Below, in pieces: positions 24,346 through 33,187 of a stretch of DNA of 37,873 nt (positions within the stretch are counted from its first letter, which is position 1; each line of letters opens with the position of its first letter). Source of the DNA: Candidatus Fermentithermobacillaceae bacterium. Its GTDB lineage: Bacteria > Bacillota > Sulfobacillia > Fermentithermobacillales > Fermentithermobacillaceae. The translations under genes were made by a program, and so were the position numbers. Below the pieces are notes generated by a model. It saw nothing but the letters and a program-made list of their open reading frames with translations. It ran no database searches and was not told the origin of the DNA. The stretch spans positions 1-37,873 of the forward strand of contig JAAZEL010000090.1 of the NCBI GenBank assembly GCA_012512325.1. Reading direction: 5' to 3'.

Positions 24346-25047
24346 TCAGGTAACGTAGAGTCTGCAAGTTCTCGCAAGCTTGGCAAGGGCCCTCTTTTCG
24401 ATACGGCTCACATATGAGCGGGATATTCCAAGCATATTTGCTATTTCCCTCTGGGTTCTCTGGAGGTTGCCGTTCAAGCCATACCGGAACTGCAGCACTT
24501 TCTTCTCCTTTTCATCCAATACGTCAAAACGCGCAAGCACGTTTTCAGCCTGGAGCTTGGCGGTAACCAGGTCGGCAATGTCGGGCTCCTGATCCTTGAT
24601 AATGTCGATATACGACACTTCGCCTTCTTCTGAACCCGATGTCAAAGGCTCAAACAGATGCATTTCGCTCCTGCTGTTCTTGGTTGCCCTAAGATGCATT
24701 AAGATTTCGTTCTCAATGCACTTTGACGCGTATGTGGCCAGCCTGGTCCCTCTGTCCCGGCTAAAGGTGTCTATGGCCTTGACAAGTCCGATGCTCCCTA
24801 TGGATATGAGGTCTTCCACATCCTGGGGATTGGGGTCAAACTTCTTCACAATGTGGGCCACCAACCTCAAGTTGTGCTCCACCAGGAGGTGTCTGCTGGC
24901 CATGTTCCCTTCCCTCACCCCGTCCAGGTGGAGGGACTCTTCGGTTTCAGAAAGGGGCGGGCGAAAATGATTGCCTGTAAGATATCCGAAGCAGTTGACG
25001 ATCGCCTCTAAGAGGATAGCCGCTATACCAAGAAGCAGCTCATGCAA
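24346..25047 (-). CDS. sigK: Mother-cell sporulation sigma factor SigK (pro-sigma-K)
   Basis: SigK directs late mother-cell transcription (coat, cortex, release). The protein shows region 2 (EHNLRLVAHIVKKF, EDLISIGSIGLVKAI, ATYASKCIENEILMHLR) and region 4 (TQREIANMLGISRSYVSRIEKRAL), matching SigK better than SigE. The frame is open to 25092, but the TTG at 25047 has GGAGGGG 8 nt upstream and gives 233 residues. Its N-terminus LHELLLGIAAILLEAI... aligns residue for residue with the hydrophobic pro-sequence of Bacillus SigK up to PPLSETEE. The gene is uninterrupted, so no skin-type element splits it. Confidence 0.93.
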   Translation of the reverse strand: MHELLLGIAAILLEAIVNCFGYLTGNHFRPPLSETEESLHLDGVREGNMASRHLLVEHNLRLVAHIVKKFDPNPQDVEDLISIGSIGLVKAIDTFSRDRGTRLATYASKCIENEILMHLRATKNSRSEMHLFEPLTSGSEEGEVSYIDIIKDQEPDIADLVTAKLQAENVLARFDVLDEKEKKVLQFRYGLNGNLQRTQREIANMLGISRSYVSRIEKRALAKLARTCRLYVT

Positions 25048-25143
25048 GCTCAAGTCCCCTCCGGTCAAAACAGATTGGGCCTGCCATGGCACATCTACAT
25101 CCTATGACGTGGAGGCCATGTGCGTGCGTGTCCCTGACCGAAA

Positions 25144-26544
25144 TCAGACCGTGTCAGCGGAGCTTGAAGGCTTGCGTCTCACCAGCACCACCGGAGTCTG
25201 CTGCTCCTGGTTGCCTGCGGGGTTGGTTGACATCACTTCTTCGAGCCACGCAGGATTCACCCCTGAAGAATAGCCCACAGCCCAGGCCACTCCAAGGTCG
25301 TTGGCGTCTACCACGGCGGCCTCACACCCCAACTCCCGGGCTATCTTGTTTGACAGGCCGGAAGGGTCCTCAGGCCCCATGATGACGCAATAGTCATAGG
25401 GGGGCAAGCTACCCAACACATCATCGATTTGCCCTGCATCCCGGCCTCCCACCAGGTAGAACCAGCCTTTCTTGCCCAGCAGCTTGCCAACCGCACCTGC
25501 CGCGGCCGCAAACAGCGTCTTTACGGTTCCAATCTCCTCGAGCAAGACCTGCATTGACAAGGGGTTGGCCATGGGCGCCGCTCCGCCGAAAGGGATGTCT
25601 TTCTGATCCACGAAACGGGACAGGGTTTTGGCAAGCAGGCCGGGTTCAACCGCCCCTTCCATGAAAATGCGCCCTTCCATGAGTCCTGCAACGCATGAAG
25701 AGAGGGTTGCTATGTCCCCGGGCAGGGGTTGGGTCACAAACTCCTTCATTGCCTGTACAGGGTCATCCTTTTCCGTGAACAGCCTGGTCTTGATCGGGAT
25801 GAGCAGGACGTCTGCCGGAGGCCTCTTGCCTCTCACGGGAATTGGGGGCAAGTCTTCCTGTTTTCCAAACCCAAGACTCTCCCATGCCTGTCTTAGCAGG
25901 AGGCTCCTGGGATACGCCCTTATGCCCAGGGAGAGGATGTCCCGGGCCTCATCCCTGCGGCCCCTGTCAATCAGGCCTCGCACAAGTATGTGAAACTCAT
26001 GATCATGGAAATTGGATGACTCTAATTTGATGAACTCAGCCAAACAATCTATGAGTTCATCTTCCATGCCCTTTTCCTCCAGAAGACGGCTCACCCGTTT
26101 GTAAGCAACCTTGAGAGGGTTCTTCCGGTTGAGCTCCTTGCACACGCGGAGCGCCTTCTTGAACGACTCAAAGGCGGCTTCCCTGTCTTCCATGAAGAAG
26201 TACTGGATGTCTCCGATGAGTAGGTAAGGCCACGGGTTCTGAGGTTCAATCCGCGACAAGCGCCGGGCCACATCAAGGGCTCTTTGATACTGCTTGTCTT
26301 TGATAAACACGTGGATCAAAAGCCGCCCGCATCTGAGTGAGGGCCTTTTTTCAAGGGCACCCGCAAGCAGCTTCCTGGCTCCGTCGGTGTTACCTGAACG
26401 GATCAGCTCCTTGGCGGCCATGTATACAACGTAAGGATGGTGTCCCGGCTTTGCATACCTGGCAAACCCTCTGGATGCGATTGATTTGAGCCCCAGCACG
26501 TCAAGGAACCACATCAGATAGACCACGGCTGAACCCAATGGCAA
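25144..26544 (-). CDS. TPR-repeat protein fused to a CofE (F420-0:gamma-glutamyl ligase)-like domain
   Basis: The N-terminal half (about 35-230) is made of helical repeats with TPR spacing, such as ARKLLAGALEKRP, ALDVARRLSRIEPQNPWPYLLIGD and AAFESFKKALRV. A short hydrophobic segment precedes it (about 3-18). The C-terminal half (about 244-456) resembles bacterial F420-0 gamma-glutamyl-ligase-like proteins: DVLLIPIKTRLFTEKDD, LPGDIATLSSCVAGLMEGR, KPGLLAKTLSRF-type sequence, AGAVGKLLGKKGWFYLVGG and the motif VVDANDLGVAW with a final QTPVVLVRR. Substrate and reaction are unknown. Real F420 use is not implied by this window. The start is TTG at 26544 (or TTG at 26538). It lies just upstream of sigK on the same strand. 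Confidence 0.75.
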   Translation of the reverse strand: MPLGSAVVYLMWFLDVLGLKSIASRGFARYAKPGHHPYVVYMAAKELIRSGNTDGARKLLAGALEKRPSLRCGRLLIHVFIKDKQYQRALDVARRLSRIEPQNPWPYLLIGDIQYFFMEDREAAFESFKKALRVCKELNRKNPLKVAYKRVSRLLEEKGMEDELIDCLAEFIKLESSNFHDHEFHILVRGLIDRGRRDEARDILSLGIRAYPRSLLLRQAWESLGFGKQEDLPPIPVRGKRPPADVLLIPIKTRLFTEKDDPVQAMKEFVTQPLPGDIATLSSCVAGLMEGRIFMEGAVEPGLLAKTLSRFVDQKDIPFGGAAPMANPLSMQVLLEEIGTVKTLFAAAAGAVGKLLGKKGWFYLVGGRDAGQIDDVLGSLPPYDYCVIMGPEDPSGLSNKIARELGCEAAVVDANDLGVAWAVGYSSGVNPAWLEEVMSTNPAGNQEQQTPVVLVRRKPSSSADTV

Positions 26545-26604
26545 GAACCCCTTTCTATCGGGACGTCTACTCTCACAAATGGTACCATAGGAACCTTGTG
26601 CGGT

Positions 26605-28293
26605 CTACCTGCAATGAAGCAACCGTTCCGCTATCTTTCTGAAGATGGGAGCCGCCACAGTGGGCCCGTCACCGGCCCTTTCGCAAAACACGCATATAAC
26701 GTACTTGGGAGACAGGATTGGGGTCCACCCTACGAACCACCCGTGACTTGACGGAGGGCTGCCTGTTATCTCGGCAGTCCCGGTCTTACCTGCACTGCCG
26801 AAACCAGGCACCCATGCTGCGGCACCTGTGCCTTCCTGCGTGCAGAGGAGCAGCGCCTCCTGCAAGAAGACAGACACCTCTTCTGAGAACAAGATCTCTT
26901 CCCTTGCATCAGTACCTGGGACAAGAACTGGGTTTCTCCATTTTCCCCCAGCCACAACAGCCCTGTAAAAACAAGCTGCCTGGAGCGGGGTAACTGTCAG
27001 GTAGCCCTGGCCTATGGAGTAATTTGCCACATCCCCCGGAAGCATTGAACTTGGGGTAGGCAGAAGCCCGGCAGATTGTCCGGCAAGGGGAAGCTTCAGG
27101 ATTCTCCCGAATCCGCAACGGAGCGCCCAGTCAACCAACTCTTGAGGCGGGATCCTCGACGCGACCCTGACCATGGCGCAATTGCACGACTCAGCCAAGG
27201 CCTGCTTTAGTGTAAGCTTGCCGTGGCCTTCGGGGAAAGCGGCACATCTTATTACCCCGGTACCGACCTGGACTTGACCCCGGCACTCAAACTCCTCTTC
27301 AGGGCTCACGTAGCCCTTCTCAAGGGCCAGCGCCAGCACCACGGTTTTCCAAATCGACCCCGGTGCAAAATCACTGATGTTCCTGTTTACAAAAGGGGAA
27401 TCGGGAAGTCCGAAGTACTCTTCCGGACGGTTCTGGTCGTACTGAGGCCTGGATGCCATGGCGAGGACATCGCCGCTCATTGCATCCAAGACCACCGCCC
27501 CGCCCCTGGAGATCCCCTCCTCGTCCAACACACGCTCCAGGCAGTATTGGACGTGCGCATCCAGGGTGGTGATGAGGTCTTCCGGATGCTCACCGGTGGA
27601 GCCTATTCTTACACCTGAGCCTGGGAGCTCCAAACCGTCCCCTGTAACCAGGGTTCCCACCCATAGCGGAGTTCCCCCTGTAAGCCAGGTTTGAAACCAT
27701 TTCTCGAGCCCGCTTTCGCCGACGTTGTCCTTGGGGTTTACATGTGCATTGGGCCTTATATGCCCCACTACATGCCTTGCCAGGGACCCGGGACCATATC
27801 TCAGTTCTTCAGGGATCACCACAAGCCCCGGTATGGAACGGGACATAATTGCCTCCGCTTGCTCAGGAGGGAGCTCTCTCAACAGTTTGAAGGGAGCGGC
27901 CTGGTGGTTCAGGCTTTCCCTGAGGTCATCTTCATCGATCCCGACCAGGGTCGACACCTCTGCAATGAACCTTTCCCGGTCTTCGATCCGGGCGGGAAAG
28001 ACAGCCAGAGCCGATTGCCAGCAAGGGTAATGGAGGGGCACGCCGTTCCTGCCAAGTATCCTGCCCCTGGCCAAGGCCACAGGTACGCTTTCCCGCCTCT
28101 GCACGGAGGCTGGTTTGATGTACTTGATCCCCGCAACAGAGTCTATAATCTGGTAATTGATCAGCAGGCCAAGGAAAAACAAAAATACACAGCCGAACCC
28201 ACACAGGACGTGTGTTATCCTGGAACAGGCGGCTGCACCGCCTGAAGGTCCCCCGCCGCTGCCATAAGCCCTGGACTCTCGGTTCTTTCCCAC
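26605..28293 (-). CDS. Class B penicillin-binding protein (transpeptidase)
   Basis: This is a peptidoglycan transpeptidase of the FtsI/PBP2 family. Numbered from the GTG at 28293 (ribosome-binding site AGGGAGG), the 562-residue protein has one transmembrane helix at about 27-46, a dimerisation domain (RGRILGRNG near 80) and a transpeptidase domain with all three motifs: SIWK at 313-316, SCN at 369-371 and KTG at 503-505. The order and GVVLDAMSGDVLAMASRP-type sequence are typical. There is no PASTA domain. The frame is open to 28404 (ATG), but without a ribosome-binding site. The gene could serve elongation or sporulation. The context (sigK nearby) mildly suggests sporulation, but this is unproven. 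Confidence 0.9.
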   Translation of the reverse strand: MGKNRESRAYGSGGGPSGGAAACSRITHVLCGFGCVFLFFLGLLINYQIIDSVAGIKYIKPASVQRRESVPVALARGRILGRNGVPLHYPCWQSALAVFPARIEDRERFIAEVSTLVGIDEDDLRESLNHQAAPFKLLRELPPEQAEAIMSRSIPGLVVIPEELRYGPGSLARHVVGHIRPNAHVNPKDNVGESGLEKWFQTWLTGGTPLWVGTLVTGDGLELPGSGVRIGSTGEHPEDLITTLDAHVQYCLERVLDEEGISRGGAVVLDAMSGDVLAMASRPQYDQNRPEEYFGLPDSPFVNRNISDFAPGSIWKTVVLALALEKGYVSPEEEFECRGQVQVGTGVIRCAAFPEGHGKLTLKQALAESCNCAMVRVASRIPPQELVDWALRCGFGRILKLPLAGQSAGLLPTPSSMLPGDVANYSIGQGYLTVTPLQAACFYRAVVAGGKWRNPVLVPGTDAREEILFSEEVSVFLQEALLLCTQEGTGAAAWVPGFGSAGKTGTAEITGSPPSSHGWFVGWTPILSPKYVICVFCERAGDGPTVAAPIFRKIAERLLHCR

Positions 28294-28469
28294 GCCGGCC
28301 TCCCTGAACCTGAAAAACCTGGTCACATGCCTTAGTAGGTTTCCACTCAAAATCACGGCTTTATGCTCAAACGCATCAGGTTTTGGCCCGCCGGGCATGC
28401 CCATGTGTAAGGCCTGCAGGATCTCAAGGGCGTACTCTCACAGGTTTCCAGTTACGGGGTATCCCGCGA

Positions 28470-29348
28470 TTACACCAGGTTTCTCTTCCTGACCAGCTGA
28501 ACCAGGTATCGTTCCAGATCCTCACCCAGATCTTCCCTGGCCAACGCCATTTCGATGGTGGCGATCAGGAGCCCCTTGGGAGTGCCCACATCGTACCTTA
28601 CACCCTGGAATTCGTAGCCGATAATCGGCTCTTCCTGGGCAAGTACTCTGAGGGCATCCGTCAGCTGGATCTCCCCGCCTCTTCCGGGTTCCAGGTTTTC
28701 AAGCACCGGGAAGATTTCAGGAGGCAATATGTATCGGCCAATCACCGCCAGGTCAGAAGGGGCCTCGTCAGGATGGGGTTTCTCCACCAGATCCGAGATC
28801 TCCCACAACCCGTCACCCAAGGGTTTGCCCTGGATTATCCCGTAAGACGAGACTTCTTCCCTGGGCACCCTACGTATGGCTACCACCGGTTTCTTGGCCG
28901 TCTCATGCACCTCTATCATCTGTTTCAAGCAAGGTTTGTCGGCGGCCACGATGTCGTCGCCCAACAGCACTGCAAAATACTCGTCGCCGATATGCTGCTT
29001 GGCGCACCACACTGCATGCCCCAACCCAAGGGGCCTCTTCTGCCTCACGTAGTGTATTTGGCACATGCAAGCTATGTTCCGGACCAGTTCCAAGAGCTCG
29101 GTTTTTCCCTGTTGCTCCAGATGGTACTCAAGTTCCCCTGAATGGTCGAAGTAGTCTTCCAGCGGCCGCTTATCCTTCCCTGTAATGAACAAGAAGTCTT
29201 CGATCCCCGAATGGACGGCCTCTTCGACCACGTACTGTATTGCAGGTTTATCCACAATTGGCAGCATTTCCTTGGGCTGTGCCTTGGTCACCGGCAGGAA
29301 GCGTGTGCCCAAGCCGGCCACAGGAAAAATCGCCTTCTTGATCGACAT
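28470..29348 (-). CDS. galU: UTP-glucose-1-phosphate uridylyltransferase (GalU)
   Basis: GalU makes UDP-glucose from UTP and glucose-1-phosphate for cell-envelope glycans. The 292-residue product starts with the nucleotide-binding signature KAIFPVAGLGTRFLPVTKAQPKEMLP, split by only a few variable positions. It continues with DKPAIQYVVEEAVHSGI, ITGKDKRPLEDYFD, LGLGHAVWCAK, and VLLGDDI. All are standard for bacterial GalU. The ATG at 29348 has AAAGGAG 9 nt upstream. It is transcribed divergently from the adjacent GT4 glycosyltransferase gene, which could use its product or a related sugar nucleotide. Confidence 0.95.
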   Translation of the reverse strand: MSIKKAIFPVAGLGTRFLPVTKAQPKEMLPIVDKPAIQYVVEEAVHSGIEDFLFITGKDKRPLEDYFDHSGELEYHLEQQGKTELLELVRNIACMCQIHYVRQKRPLGLGHAVWCAKQHIGDEYFAVLLGDDIVAADKPCLKQMIEVHETAKKPVVAIRRVPREEVSSYGIIQGKPLGDGLWEISDLVEKPHPDEAPSDLAVIGRYILPPEIFPVLENLEPGRGGEIQLTDALRVLAQEEPIIGYEFQGVRYDVGTPKGLLIATIEMALAREDLGEDLERYLVQLVRKRNLV

Positions 29349-29381
29349 TCCAGAATGCTCCTTTCGCGTGGTGCTAGCCCT

Positions 29382-29410
29382 ATTGTAACCTCACGGGCGG
29401 CAAAAATGAA
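29382..29410 (-). promoter_or_regulatory. Possible sigma-A promoter of galU
   Basis: On the minus strand TTCATT (29410-29405) and TACAAT (29387-29382) are 17 bp apart, about 34 bp upstream of the galU ATG, in the divergent gap. The -10 is good (5/6) and the -35 weak (3/6). Confidence 0.4.
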
Positions 29411-29440
29411 CTTCCCTTCCCTCCGCCCATCCCTCTGTGC

Positions 29441-29469
29441 TTGTGTTCCTGCCTGAAACAGAACATAAT
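29441..29469 (+). promoter_or_regulatory. Possible sigma-A promoter of the GT4 glycosyltransferase gene
   Basis: TTGTGT (29441-29446) and CATAAT (29464-29469) are 17 bp apart, giving a very short leader before the GTG at 29487. The -10 is 5/6 and the -35 is 3/6 of consensus. Confidence 0.4.
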
Positions 29470-29486
29470 AGAGATGGTGAGCGGCT

Positions 29487-30623
29487 GTGCGTATATCAAT
29501 GTGGACCGACAGTTACTATCCGTATATTTCAGGAGTTACCCGCTCTGTAGCAACCACAAAAGAAACCTTGGAACGTATGGGCCACGAAGTCACCGTATTC
29601 TGCCCTTCCTATCCCGGGGCCGGCCATGAACAAGGGGTATACCGGTTTCAGTCGGTAAAGGCGCCAACCAAACCCGATTTCTACATAGCCTTTCCTGCAA
29701 ATCCCAAACATCTAATCGCCCTGAGCGAGATCTCCCCCGACGTCATCCATATCCACTCGCCCTTCAACCTCGGCAAGACGGGCCTGCACATGGGTAAACT
29801 CCTGAAAACCCCGGTTGTGTTCACCTACCACACCATGTACAACATGTACTCCCACTACATCCCGGTCATAGGCCAGATGGCTTCTGAACTCGTTGAAGCG
29901 GGATCATTCATCACCGCCAAACAGGCGGACGCAGTGATTGCCCCGTCCACAGCCATCAAGGAGTATCTCCTTGACCACAACGTCAAGAACAAGATCTTCG
30001 TGATTCCCACAGGTATTGACGTAGAGCGTTTCCGCCACGGCAATCCTGATTATATTTCTGAGGTCTTCAAGATCCCGCCACGGGTTCCGGTGCTCCTGAG
30101 CTGCGGCAGGTTGGGACCGGAAAAAAATCCCGAAACACTCATCAAAGCGTTTGCGCTAATCCACAAACACATGGACTGCTTCCTTGTAATGGTGGGCGAC
30201 GGGCCCTTGCACGAAATCCTTCTGGGGCTTGCCAACCGGCTGAAAGTAGGCCACAGGGTGATTTTCACCGGTAAGGTGCCTCCTGACCTCATGCCCCACA
30301 TGTACGCGAGCTCAGATGTGTTCTTGTTTGCGTCTCTCACCGATACCCAAGGTTTGGTCATCCTCGAGGCAAAATCCGCAGGTGTCCCTTGCGTGGCGGT
30401 GGGGGCCCTGGGTGTGAAGGACATGGTGGAACACAACGTAGACGGGTTCTTGTGTGAAAACTCCCCTGAAGACCTCGCCCGCAAGACCTTAGCTTTGCTG
30501 GAAAACCCCTTGCTCCTGAACACCATGAAATCCAATGCGGCGGCCAATGCGTCGAGGTTCTCCTTGGAAGCAACATGCGGCAAGCTCGTGGAATGCTACA
30601 CCGAAGTTGTAAGGGGCTCATAA
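29487..30623 (+). CDS. GT4 family glycosyltransferase (diacylglycerol/lipid glucosyltransferase type)
   Basis: This is a retaining GT-B fold glycosyltransferase. The 378-residue product has the N-terminal acceptor domain start RISMWTDSYYPYISGVTRSV, then HSPFNLGKTGLHMGK and TYHTMYNMYSHYIP, typical of bacterial 1,2-diacylglycerol 3-glucosyltransferases and related YpjH-like enzymes. The C-terminal donor domain has LLSCGRLGPEKNPETLIKAF and the nucleotide-sugar motif DTQGLVILEAKSAGVPCVA, where the usual first Glu of the EX7E motif is Asp/Thr. The donor is probably UDP-glucose, given galU next door, but this is inferred. The GTG start follows GGTGA. Its stop directly abuts the convergent glgA stop. 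Confidence 0.87.
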   Translation: MRISMWTDSYYPYISGVTRSVATTKETLERMGHEVTVFCPSYPGAGHEQGVYRFQSVKAPTKPDFYIAFPANPKHLIALSEISPDVIHIHSPFNLGKTGLHMGKLLKTPVVFTYHTMYNMYSHYIPVIGQMASELVEAGSFITAKQADAVIAPSTAIKEYLLDHNVKNKIFVIPTGIDVERFRHGNPDYISEVFKIPPRVPVLLSCGRLGPEKNPETLIKAFALIHKHMDCFLVMVGDGPLHEILLGLANRLKVGHRVIFTGKVPPDLMPHMYASSDVFLFASLTDTQGLVILEAKSAGVPCVAVGALGVKDMVEHNVDGFLCENSPEDLARKTLALLENPLLLNTMKSNAAANASRFSLEATCGKLVECYTEVVRGS

Positions 30624-32084
30624 TCAAGCGGGCCTTTCCAGCCGCCCCTTTCGAGCAAGAGCTTCCATGTATAGCTCAGTGTACAGGGCCGCTGACCTGT
30701 TCCAGGAGAAATCCCGCTGCATCACGTTGACCACAAGGGATTTCCAGGCGGACTTGTCGTTGTATACATTCACCGCCCGAGACACGGCGCCCGCCAGATC
30801 ATCTGCAGAGTAGTGCCAAAACACGAACCCGCTGCCGGAACCGCTGTCCGCATCGTAATCCAGGACCGTGTCCTGGAGGCCTCCTGTTCTCCGCACTATA
30901 GGAACGGAACCGTATCTCATGGCAATCAGCTGGCCTAGCCCGCAAGGCTCATATCGCGAAGGCATAAGGAACATGTCTGAGGCTGCGTAGATCTTCTGGG
31001 CAAGCACCCCGCTAAAACCGATTATCGCGGCTGTCTTGTCGGGATAGCGCTCCTTGACCGACTGGAACGCACCCTCATAGTGGGGATCTCCCGTCCCCAA
31101 CAGCACAAACTGTACGTCCATGGATAGTATCCTATGTATCGATTCCAGGAGTATGTCAAGGCCTTTCTGATCCACAAGCCTTGAGACCATCCCGATGAGG
31201 GGCCGTTCGGATATGGGCAATCCGAGTTCCCTCTGCAAGGCGTATTTATTATCCTTTTTCCTGTCTGTGCTGGCTGAATCATACGTCTTGTAAATCCTCG
31301 GGTCCGTGGCGGGATCGAACTCGTGGTAGTTGATGCCGCTGACGATCCCAAAGAGGTCCCTGGCGCGTTTCCTGAGGATGCCGTCAAGCCCTTCCCCGAA
31401 CTCAGGCGTCTGTATCTCCCTGGAATAGGTCTCAGATACAGTGTTCAGCACATCGGCGTACACAATCCCTGCTTTCATGAAGCTCACCTGGCCGTAGAAC
31501 TCCACCCCCTCGGGATGGAAATAGCGTCGGGGAACGCCCAGGAGATCCAGTACTTCTTTGGGGAAATTCCCCTGGTACCGCAAATTATGGATGGTGTAAC
31601 AAGTGGCTACGTCCTTCCATGGGGGGCTGTCGGCGGCCAGTTCCCTGATAAGCAGGGGAACGAACCCTGACTGCCAGTCGTTGCAGTGGACCACATCGGG
31701 GATGAAATCCAGGTGCTCACACATGTTGAGCACCGCCCGGTTGAAGAAGCTGAATCTCTCCGCCTCGTCGCGATAGCCGTAGTATCCGTCTCTGTCGAAA
31801 TAATGGTAGTTATCCAGGAAATACACCGGAAGGTGCCTCACGCCGTCTTCGCTCTTGGCTTCAATGGAGCTTGTTCGCACGATGCACGTTGTCTTTCTGT
31901 TCCCCACCTGAACGGGAAAGTCTCCAAGGGTGTCAACGCCCGATATGTTCCGGTACCGGGGCAACACAACCCTTACATCGTTGCCCTGCAAGAGGAGGGC
32001 TTTTGGCAGCGAACCCGCCACATCTGCCAAGCCTCCCGTCTTGGCAAAGGGAGCAACTTCAGATGAAATCAAAAGGATCTTCAT
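30624..32084 (-). CDS. glgA: Glycogen synthase (GlgA)
   Basis: GlgA is a GT5 ADP-glucose starch/glycogen synthase. The protein starts KILLISSEVAPFAKTGGLADV, including the KxGGL substrate-binding motif. It has HCNDWQSGFVPLL in the N-terminal domain and the C-terminal SRYEPCGLGQLIAMRYGSVPIVRRTGGL signature with the catalytic Glu. Length is 486 residues (usual about 480). The ATG at 32084 is chosen; a TTG at 32099 is in frame. It lies 21 bp after the galT-family gene. No glgB, glgC or glgP is in the window. It ends exactly where the convergent glycosyltransferase gene ends. Confidence 0.95.
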   Translation of the reverse strand: MKILLISSEVAPFAKTGGLADVAGSLPKALLLQGNDVRVVLPRYRNISGVDTLGDFPVQVGNRKTTCIVRTSSIEAKSEDGVRHLPVYFLDNYHYFDRDGYYGYRDEAERFSFFNRAVLNMCEHLDFIPDVVHCNDWQSGFVPLLIRELAADSPPWKDVATCYTIHNLRYQGNFPKEVLDLLGVPRRYFHPEGVEFYGQVSFMKAGIVYADVLNTVSETYSREIQTPEFGEGLDGILRKRARDLFGIVSGINYHEFDPATDPRIYKTYDSASTDRKKDNKYALQRELGLPISERPLIGMVSRLVDQKGLDILLESIHRILSMDVQFVLLGTGDPHYEGAFQSVKERYPDKTAAIIGFSGVLAQKIYAASDMFLMPSRYEPCGLGQLIAMRYGSVPIVRRTGGLQDTVLDYDADSGSGSGFVFWHYSADDLAGAVSRAVNVYNDKSAWKSLVVNVMQRDFSWNRSAALYTELYMEALARKGRLERPA

Positions 32085-32105
32085 TCCCGTGTCCAGCAAG
32101 CTTCT

Positions 32106-33164
32106 TCATCCTTTCCCGCCGAATTGAACTGCCGCTAACTCAGGAGGAGTTGGGTTGATCCACACCCCAGCACCCTTCTCCAACCCCGCCTCCACGTTCA
32201 ACCGCGGATACACGTGGATGTGCCAATGATCCGTCGGATGCTTCCTGGTCCGCTTGGGCGGAGGAAGGGTATGAAAAACGATATTATACGAAAGAGAAGC
32301 AAACATGTCTTCATATGCGCGGAACAGCGAAGTGAAAATTCCGGCAAGGTGCTTTGCCTTGTCATTATCCAGTTCAGAAAAGGTTCGCGAGTGTTTCCTG
32401 GGTACTATGAGGGTTTCAAAGGAAAACCTGGATGCGAAAGGGCAAAGCACAATGAACTCATCGTTTCTCAACGCCACCCTTTCGTCCTTCTCCGTTTCCC
32501 GTTCTATGTAGTCGCACAAGAGGCACCTGCCTGTCTTTGCCTCGTACTCCCTGAAACGGGATATTTCCGCCGACACTTCAGGAGGTGTAAAGGGCAATCC
32601 TATGGCCTGAAAATGGGGATGCAGCAGGGAGGCCCCGCCTTCAGGCCCCCAATTCCGGAAAAGCTGCACATACCGGATGGGCTTGCAGTCGCCTAGCACA
32701 CGGTACCGCTGTTTGAGGGTCTCAAGGATTTCAGCCATTTCTTCCGCCGTATACGTCCCCAATGTGCCATTGTGCCTGGTCGATTCTACTACGACCTCGT
32801 GGGCCCCAATGCCGGGCATGCGCCAGTACATGGACGCATCGTCAACCTCAGGGGCGCATTCACCGTCAACGGCCCCCACATCGCCTTCAGCTGCTTCGGC
32901 TTGGCGCAAGGCAGGGAACTTGTTGGGAACCACCCTCACCCGCCAACCCGGCTCGTTTTCGCCCCCTGAATCCCGCAAAGCATACACCTCGGGAGGTGTC
33001 TCATTCTCGTTACCGACACAGAAGGGGCACCCTGGGTCGGACTCAGGGACCGTCTTCTTGTCTGCCTGAGCTGACTTGAAATCGCTAAGTCTCTTAGCCC
33101 GTTCCGAGGCGATTATGGCGTAGGTTCCGGACAAAATGTCATATCGTAGTTCAGGCAAGTACAT
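32106..33164 (-). CDS. galT: Galactose-1-phosphate uridylyltransferase (GalT) family protein
   Basis: This HIT-superfamily nucleotidyl transferase has 352 residues. It shows LRYDILSGTYAIIASERAKR at the N-terminus, the Cys pair CPFC near 47-50, and VVPNKFPAL. The active-site motif is HPHFQ (family HxHxQ), in which the His forms a nucleotidyl intermediate, then CLLCDYI and a C-terminal HWHIHVYPR motif. GalT transfers UMP between UDP-glucose and galactose-1-phosphate. Some family members act on ADP-glucose instead, and the neighbour glgA leaves that open. There is no galE or galK here. The ATG at 33164 follows GAAAGGACG. Confidence 0.88.
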   Translation of the reverse strand: MYLPELRYDILSGTYAIIASERAKRLSDFKSAQADKKTVPESDPGCPFCVGNENETPPEVYALRDSGGENEPGWRVRVVPNKFPALRQAEAAEGDVGAVDGECAPEVDDASMYWRMPGIGAHEVVVESTRHNGTLGTYTAEEMAEILETLKQRYRVLGDCKPIRYVQLFRNWGPEGGASLLHPHFQAIGLPFTPPEVSAEISRFREYEAKTGRCLLCDYIERETEKDERVALRNDEFIVLCPFASRFSFETLIVPRKHSRTFSELDNDKAKHLAGIFTSLFRAYEDMFASLSYNIVFHTLPPPKRTRKHPTDHWHIHVYPRLNVEAGLEKGAGVWINPTPPELAAVQFGGKG

Positions 33165-33187
33165 CGTCCTTTCGGGTGTGACTTGTA

